Source: Prorocentrum cordatum (lineage: Eukaryota; Sar; Dinophyceae; Prorocentrales; Prorocentraceae). From it: DNA of 62,000 bases. The notes beneath the pieces are model-generated. The model ran no database searches and was not told the DNA's origin. It was given only the letters and a program-made list of their open reading frames with translations. The DNA is taken from assembly GCA_963575745.1 (NCBI GenBank), contig CAUYUJ010014322.1, forward strand, positions 1 through 62,000, given 5' to 3'. Positions 56,561-62,000 of this stretch are shown in pieces (within the stretch, counting starts at the first letter, position 1; each line of letters opens with the position of its first letter). The position numbers and the translations under genes are program-made.

Positions 56561-56709
56561 CAGACCATCCCAACCCAACTCGAAGACCCAAATTTCGGGT
56601 TTGGGTGGGGGTACGGGTTCCATATGTGTTTTTGTCAATGTTCCCCGACGCCCCCCCGAATGGAAATGGAGGGCAAATTGGAGCCTTCGGATTGGGTTGG
56701 GGTGGTTTA
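56561..56709. mobile_element. MITE-like element inserted in the LINE remnant
   Basis: Inverted ends at 56563-56595 and 56675-56707 share CCCAACCCAA, CGAAG and AATTT with about seven mismatches in 33. The inner part has CCCAAATTTCGGGTTTGGG. A TTA trinucleotide occurs on each flank but is not flush, so the target duplication is uncertain. Coding-like sequence of the LINE occurs on both sides. Confidence 0.65.
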
Positions 56710-56711
56710 GT

Positions 56712-57100
56712 GGGTGGTGAAGTTCGGCCACTGGGCCGCCACCGAGCACCGCGTCACTGCGTGGGGTCGCCAGCATCCCGACACGAGCGCGTGGGAGGAG
56801 GCCATCCTCGACGTGGCCACTCGCGGCCCCCTTGCCAAGGCCTGCTCTACGTAGAGTAGTCTGTAGCCGCTGGCTCGCAGGAAGGCCAGGGCTGGCATGG
56901 ACGGGGTGGCGCCTTCCCACGAGGTCAAGAGGAAGCCGGCGCGCGACCCTCCTTCCAGGGGCGAGCTGGTTTCAGCGGTCCTACAAGGGTCGGGGGTCGG
57001 CCTGCCGACGAGCTGGTCGACTTGCCGGAGGCCGCGCGGTCGGGCGTGATTCCGACCGCCGGGCGGAAGATCGAGCGCTGCTCGGCGTTCGGCAACGCGG
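56712..57100 (+). pseudogene. LINE C-terminal remnant after the insertion
   Basis: The plus frame reads KFGHWAATEHRVTAWGRQHP then DTSAWEEAILDVATRGPLAK, with ARRKARAGMDGVAPSHEVKR following after stops. It continues the C-terminal region of the broken RT upstream, in which an EQRVPxWD-like segment follows the Cys/His part. Stops at about 56853 and after. Confidence 0.5.
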
Positions 57101-57149
57101 AGTTACTGCTTAGTGCGACGGGGCCAGAAAAGCAGCCCACGTCCACTCG

Positions 57150-57375
57150 CCAGCACGGCCACCACCACCACCACCACGACCATCGCGCCCACCACCACGA
57201 CCAGCACGATCACCGCCATGACCACAACGACCAACACGGCGACCAGCAAACACCGCGGCCATGACCGCCACCACGACCACCCTTAGCACGACCACCACCA
57301 GCACAACGACCTCCACGACCAGCACGACCACCACTGCGACCACGACCACCACGATGACAATTGCGATGACTATCG
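57150..57375. repeat. ACC/ACG trinucleotide-rich tract
   Basis: Imperfect CAC/GAC triplets, giving Thr- or His-rich frames. Confidence 0.8.
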
Positions 57376-57504
57376 TGACGATCGTCGCCTGCCATTCGTT
57401 TTTTGCTGTTGCGTGTCCTGGTCCCTGCCCCCTGCCTGACCGCCTTAGCCGCAGCGCGCGCTTCGTGCCACGCCCTCTCCGACTCTCCTCATCATTTTCC
57501 TCCT

Positions 57505-57602
57505 TTTCCTCCTCCTCCTCCTCCTCCTCCTCCTCCTCCTCCTCCTCCTCCTCCTCCTCCTCCTCCTCCTCCTCCTCCTCCTCCTCCTCCTCCTCCTCCT
57601 CC
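57505..57602. repeat. CCT trinucleotide microsatellite
   Basis: About 31 uninterrupted CCT units. Confidence 0.97.
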
Positions 57603-57704
57603 ATTCCATTCCCTCTTAAAAAGGTAACTCCTCCCTGTCGCACCCCGAGGCTGGCCGAGAGGGCGGGCCGGGCGCTTCGCCGGAGACTGCCTCACCCTCA
57701 TGCT

Positions 57705-58225
57705 TCAAAATTGGCAACAACTTCACGAATGGAGGGCGGGTGGTTTTCAAAATATAGTTCTCGCCGTAGCGCCGCGCGCATTCCTCCTGTAAGCTTGCAG
57801 GAGCTTCACGGATCGAGGGCGGGCGGTTCTCAAAATGTGGCTCTCGGCTCAGCTCCGCGCGAATTCCTGTAGTAATGTTGCAAGAGCTTCCCGGATTGAA
57901 GGCGGGTTGTTTTCAAAATGTGGCTCTCGCCTCAACGCCGCGCGCCTTAGTCAAAAGAACTTGCACGAGCTTCACGGATTGAGGGCGGGCAGTTTTCAAA
58001 GTGTAGCTCTCGCCTCAGCGCCGCGCACATTTGTTGTGCAAACTGGCAAGAGTGTCGCGGATTGAGGGCGGTTCGTTTTCAAGATGTGGCTGCCGCCTTG
58101 GCACCGCACGCAATCATGGGAACATTTGCAGAGGGTTGCACGGATTGAGGGCGGCTCCTTTTCAAAATGGGGCTCTCGTCTTAACGCCTCGCACACTCGT
58201 TGGCAACATTGACAAGAGCGTCATG
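57705..58225. repeat. 83-bp tandem repeat, six units
   Basis: The core GGATTGAGGGCGGGC then TTTTCAAAATGTGGCTCTCG recurs, with GAGGGC at 57732, 57815, 57898, 57981, 58064 and 58147, exactly every 83 bases. Units are 75-90% similar by eye. 83 is not a multiple of 3, so frames shift each unit. Confidence 0.95.
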
Positions 58226-59010
58226 TGTTCCCATGGTTGACGTACCAGGAATGGTGTTGTGGCGCGATTCGAGATTGTCAAGGCACAACAATTACGTTGA
58301 CACTTACATTGGCGGTCACGTATTGGCGATAATACGTGACAGTCAAGTTAACTCGTGGTGTTGAAGTCCTGAGATTGCTGTCTTGGCGCGCATCAAGATA
58401 TTCACACGATTGTCCCCCAATGGGGAAACTCACTAGAAATGACCCCTTTGTAGGGGCCTATGAGGAGGTATCTTGGAGGGAGGGTGTATTTCAACATCGT
58501 TGATACGTCTTGGGTTTACACATGTGTTTCCTGATTTTCACAAGCTTATGTTGTGCTATCCACCGCGCCGCACGTTGGGGCGACGGTCAGTTTGAACAGT
58601 ATTAAAGCGCTTGGCACCCAAATCGTGAGGATGGGGGCCTCTTGGCCCGCACAAGTACCTGAGCCGCTAAAGCCACCATCAGGACGGCAAGGACGAGGCA
58701 AACAGGAGGAAAAACGAGGCGCCAACCCCTCCAGCCCCCCTCCCTAACACCACACCCGCCATCCAAACTAGTCCACGCCCTCGTTGTCGTTGGATCCAAC
58801 CACCTGATATTCGATCTTCACCAACTGCTAGTGCATCGACGGGGGCGGAGACCACGCGGACAAGGACTGATCAATTACTCTGGTCCTTGCACGGCTCCAA
58901 CCACGCTCGCCGGCAGCAAACTGACCTATAAGCATTTCTTATTGAACCGACAGCACAGTTCTAGGGGCATGGGCTGCTCTCTTTAACCAACTACGGTGAG
59001 GGCATTGGAC
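58226..59010. other. no recognised gene; small hairpin
   Basis: Balanced DNA. A hairpin at 58315-58340 has 10-bp perfect arms (GTCACGTATT/AATACGTGAC) and a 6-base loop. No coding block is recognised. Confidence 0.55.
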
Positions 59011-59340
59011 AAGGAAGCCTTAAATCAGGCTTAACTCCTCCCGCAACTATTTCTCTCCGGCACTCAGGAAGCATTGCAATGGTCGGAGCCGCAAGCGCAT
59101 CGACACCAAGACGATTGACAAGGCATGAACGCAAACAAAAATCGGCTCCCTGGAGGTCCAGGGAGGTGGGTGGGTGACGGCTGAGGCCATTGCTCCCGTC
59201 CCAAGGCCTACAAGTCAGGCTTAACTCCTCCCGCAACTATTTCTCTCCGACACTCAGGAAGCATTGCAATGGTCGGAGCCGCAAGCGCATCGACACCAAG
59301 ACGATTGACAAGGCATGAACGCAAAACAAAAATCGGCCCC
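59011..59340. repeat. 130-bp direct repeat downstream of the recombinase
   Basis: 59011-59149 and 59202-59340 match at an offset of 190-191 with few differences (TCAGGCTTAACTCCTCCCGC, GGAAGCATTGCAATGGTCGG and GACACCAAGACGATTGACAA occur in both). They lie 90 bp beyond the recombinase stop and could be part of the split or terminal repeats of the retroelement. Confidence 0.9.
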
Positions 59341-59426
59341 CTGACCCAAACCTCCAACACATTCTAAGCGAGACACACAGCATGCATGAAGACAACTTCC
59401 CAGGCTGTGAGACAAGCAGCAAGCAC

Positions 59427-60480
59427 TCAGTTTTTGCCACGCGCGGGAACGGCAACGGCCCGCGCGAGCAGACCTGGCAGCGCAGCGGCGAAGCTCCCCA
59501 CGAGCTCTCGCGAGGCCTGCGACAGGTTCGGCACGAACGCCACCGCCGCCACCTCCTGGACGTAGATCTCCATGGACTTGAGCTGCCTCCACCTGCCCCT
59601 CCACTGGGTGCGCGGCAGGTCCTCGGACTGCTGGAAAAAGAACGTGGCTCCACCGCCACGATGAGATGCGGGCGCCAGGCCGTGCGCCTCCGTGGCCGCG
59701 ACGCCGAAGAAATGCACCAGCGCGTCGTGACACCGCCGGAACTGCTGGTAGGAGCCGCTGAAGATCTTCCTTCCAGGCGGCTGCCCTGCCGCCAGCACCT
59801 CCAGCAGCCTGACCAACGCCACCTCGTCGCACCTGGCGTGCTCCATGCGCGCCACCGCCCAGCGGGCCTTGGGCTCGCGCACCTTGACGTAGCACACCTC
59901 GTTGTCAGCCATCAGCTGGGACGGCAACAAGATGTCCGAGTAGGTCAGACCGTGGGCCTCGCCAGGCCGCAGCATGCACGTGGAGGCCAAGAAGATGAGG
60001 ACGGCCATGTCGATCCACCTCCAGCTGAGCGTCAAGGCCACCAGCGCGCGCAACACCGGCAGCGGCGCGGGGGAACGATGGCGCGTCGGCACGGCGTACT
60101 GCCACGCCTGCGACACATCCCACGCCGCGCCCATGTGCCGTCGCAAAGACCTCTCCACGTCCACGATCGCGTTGATGGTCTCCGTGTAGTGCTTCAAACT
60201 CCTGCCACGCGAGTAAAGCACCTGGCCGCACGAGGCGACGATGTTGGAGACCACCCGAGGCAGCTGCACCACCAGCTCCGCCACCGGGCAGCCACCGTCC
60301 AGCGCCAGGAGCCACGTCTCGAACTGCTTCAGCAGCAGGCGCCTCATCTGCGCCGTCTTGGTGCCCGTCTGCGGCCGCAGGCGGAGGTCGACCGCGGGCC
60401 GAGGATCGGGCGGCTCGCCTGCCACGCGAGCGCCACTCGTCATCATCATCAAGCTGATCCAGACCACGGCGCAGCCTGCA
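59427..60480 (-). CDS. tyrosine recombinase of the DIRS-like element
   Basis: Strand-exchange enzyme replacing an integrase. The frame is shifted by one base relative to the upstream ORF, and the join lies at about 60470-60490; no ATG is needed if it is expressed by frameshift or splicing. Numbering from 60467: an N-terminal helical region (about 30-135), TCMLRPGEAHGL with catalytic Arg167, VREPKARW with Lys200, PASHRGGGAT with Arg270, QWRGRW with Trp293, and MEIYVQE with Tyr302 as nucleophile. In box II the His sits directly before the Arg and not three residues earlier, which is unusual. Ends at a stop at 59427. Length (about 346 residues) is normal for the family. Confidence 0.8.
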
Positions 60481-62000
60481 TCCGCCTGAAGCCCCGCTGG
60501 CAGGGCCCTCGCCAGGGTACCCGAGCGTGCTGTCGAAGTCCTTCTGCTTCCACAAGAGCAGCTTGAACGTCATGCGACACCACTCCGACTCGGCGCGCCG
60601 CTGGCGAGGCACGCGCGTCCACTGGTCGAGGCTCCACAAGTCGCCAGCTACCGCCGAGCGCCACCAAGCGGGCGGCGTGGCCGACGGAGGGGCGATGCCT
60701 CGGCCCCGAGACGGCCCGTCGGCGGGGATCAGGCGTGTGGGCGCGAAGTCGTACCCCGGGTACGCGTCGAAACCAAGCACATCGGGCAGGCCCACCTTCA
60801 GGTCGTCGTTGAGCGCGCGCGACGCCGACCTACCCTTCGAGCAGGCACCCAGCGCCACGGTCGAGTCCAGCAGGAACGGTTGTCGGGTCCCAGGCTGCTG
60901 CCGCGCCGCCTTCGCCCTCGCTCTCAGGTGGGCGCGCACCTCCAAGCGGTTGATGTGCGTCGCCGGCGGGCAGGGGTCACAGGTGAACGCGCGCCAGCGG
61001 CAGCAGCGGACCAGGTCGTTGACGAACGGCTGCTCCAGTCGCCCTCCAGCCGCGTCCGGCGCCTGCTCGGGTCCTCCCAGCGGGGCCCTGGCTGCCAGAT
61101 GCGCGCGCGTCAGCTCGGCCCAGAATGCGCACAGCTCGGCCGTGTAGGCGGCCGCCGGCGCCGCACGCGTCGCACCGGCCAGCGGGCGGCTATGGGCGCG
61201 GCGCCCATGCACGCAGGGGCGGGCCAGCGGCTGCAAGAAGCCGCCGTTCACCAGACCTAGCCGCGTCGGCTTCTGGTACGGCGCGCCGAAGGCACAAGCC
61301 GCAAAGTCCAGTGAGCCGCAGCCGGGTTTGGCGAGCAGCGACCGCAGCGCCGGCACGCACCACGAATAAGCGCCAGCGGGATGCTCCATGGACCCGAGCC
61401 TGTCGCACCTGAGCGCGGTCCACAGGATGAGGAGCACCCTGGAGAGCAGGACGGTGCCCAAGCGCGTAGCAGGATCAGCAGGATCCAGGCCCAGCGGCCG
61501 GGCCCGCGAGCGCAACCGCGGCTGCCGCGCCACCGAAAACGTGGCGCACGGCGGGGCGCAGTGCACGTAGGCGACCCTGCCATTGATGATCAGGAAGAGG
61601 ATCCACTCCACGATGCGGACGGATCGCAGGTCCCAAAGCGGATGCGTCTTGGGGTCGATCCTGGGCCCCACTCGAAGCCCGGCGGCCGCATGCGCCGAGG
61701 ACCAAGGGGCATCGCGCCCGCTGCAAACCTCCAGCACGTCGAACACCTCGAGCAGATGCCAGCGCGGCACCTTAGCCCCAGGCCGCAGCTCCTCGTCAAT
61801 GTCCTGCAGCCAGGCTCGATCCTCCAGTCGTTTGTGCGCGCGGATGTAGGCCACCTCCCTGCTGGTGAGCTGCGTGTACCACCCGCGCTGATCCCTGTGC
61901 CGCCAGATCTCGCAAACCACCGTCTGGGCGACGTCGGCCTCGACGGCAGCCATGAAGTGGTGCGAGGCGTCGCTGCACACCACCCTGCTCGCTACCTTCG
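60480..62000 (-). CDS. RNase H with nested cytosine-methyltransferase-like domain (partial)
   Basis: Open to the window edge; numbering here starts at the Met at 61983. VVCSDASHH gives Asp5, the expected first RNase H catalytic Asp. A methyltransferase-like domain follows at about 78-250: LEVCSG (85-89, SAM-binding motif I region), CAPPCATFS (PPC 144-146, codons 61546-61554, catalytic Cys), MEHPAG (Glu200, in place of ENV) and AFGAPYQKPTRL. Then come HINRLEVRA (Glu348), FLLDSTVALGACSKGRS (Asp373) and RLIPADGPSRGR (Asp422), the rest of a retroelement RNase H. So DNA methyltransferase-like and RNase H functions would reside in one polyprotein. Whether the methyltransferase is active is unknown. 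The frame stays open past 60480, but the recombinase continues in another frame. Confidence 0.7.

Larger units (their letters stand above)
59427..62000 (-). mobile_element. DIRS-like tyrosine-recombinase retroelement (5' part beyond window)
   Basis: On the minus strand: RNase H start, methyltransferase-like domain, RNase H remainder, then tyrosine recombinase in a -1/+2 frame relative to the first ORF. RT would lie beyond the right edge. Order and motifs fit a DIRS-like YR retroelement. The first frame is uninterrupted from the window edge to 59905, which suggests a fairly young copy. Direct repeats at 59011-59340 may mark its 3' end. Confidence 0.75.

Overview
This window is eukaryotic and most likely dinoflagellate nuclear DNA. 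The reasons are: very GC-rich sequence crowded with microsatellites (CAT, CT, TA, CA, GGA/CCT and TAG tracts of hundreds of bases); no bacterial-style gene packing; short exon-like coding blocks separated by low-complexity DNA; tyrosine-recombinase retroelements carrying a cytosine-methyltransferase-like PPC motif; and a broken copy of an open reading frame family that I recognise from dinoflagellates (from memory, no database was run). I saw no intact single-exon host gene, no tRNA, rRNA or CRISPR. Genus cannot be fixed from this sequence.

Layout. 0-3.3 kb: a 32-bp-arm hairpin, CAT-repeat DNA, then an 11-bp minisatellite with five copies of a fixed module. 3.6-6.6 kb, minus strand: a decayed tyrosine-recombinase (YR) retroelement (RT YSDD box, RNase H start, PPC methyltransferase-like segment, recombinase), with unassigned coding-like sequence to 8.95 kb. 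8.6-10.95 kb: a 1,173-bp tandem duplication. 14.5-16.35 kb: 21 units of an 89-bp tandem repeat. 16.9-18.8 kb: simple repeats including a run of 39 G. 18.85-20.56 kb, minus: broken copy of a dinoflagellate multicopy gene family. 22.3-42.4 kb: coding-like blocks all on the minus strand, probably exons of one or more spliced host genes, with a degenerate LINE-type retrotransposon (34.3-39.3 kb; endonuclease, RT, RNase H, zinc fingers) sitting just after a canonical splice donor. 42.6-47.35 kb: a duplicated block of G/C-rich quasi-repeat with a period near 10.5 bp, each copy headed by the same hairpin; the same repeat recurs in reverse orientation at 48.95-49.5 and 50.05-50.75 kb. 53.0 and 56.6 kb: two short elements with terminal inverted repeats (MITE-like), the second inserted in a broken LINE-type RT (55.1-57.1 kb, plus strand). 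57.7-58.2 kb: six copies of an 83-bp repeat. 59.0-62 kb, minus: a better preserved YR retroelement running off the right edge.

How the parts relate. Most recognisable protein-coding sequence is mobile-element derived. The two YR elements share one domain order, and in the better copy the methyltransferase-like domain lies between the first catalytic Asp and the catalytic Glu of RNase H, so it appears to be nested inside that fold. The remaining DNA is dominated by repeat families with periods close to one or two helical turns (10.5, 11, 12 bp), some dispersed in both orientations. These and the nested methyltransferase are the most interesting observations. Exon boundaries, except one, are not resolved.
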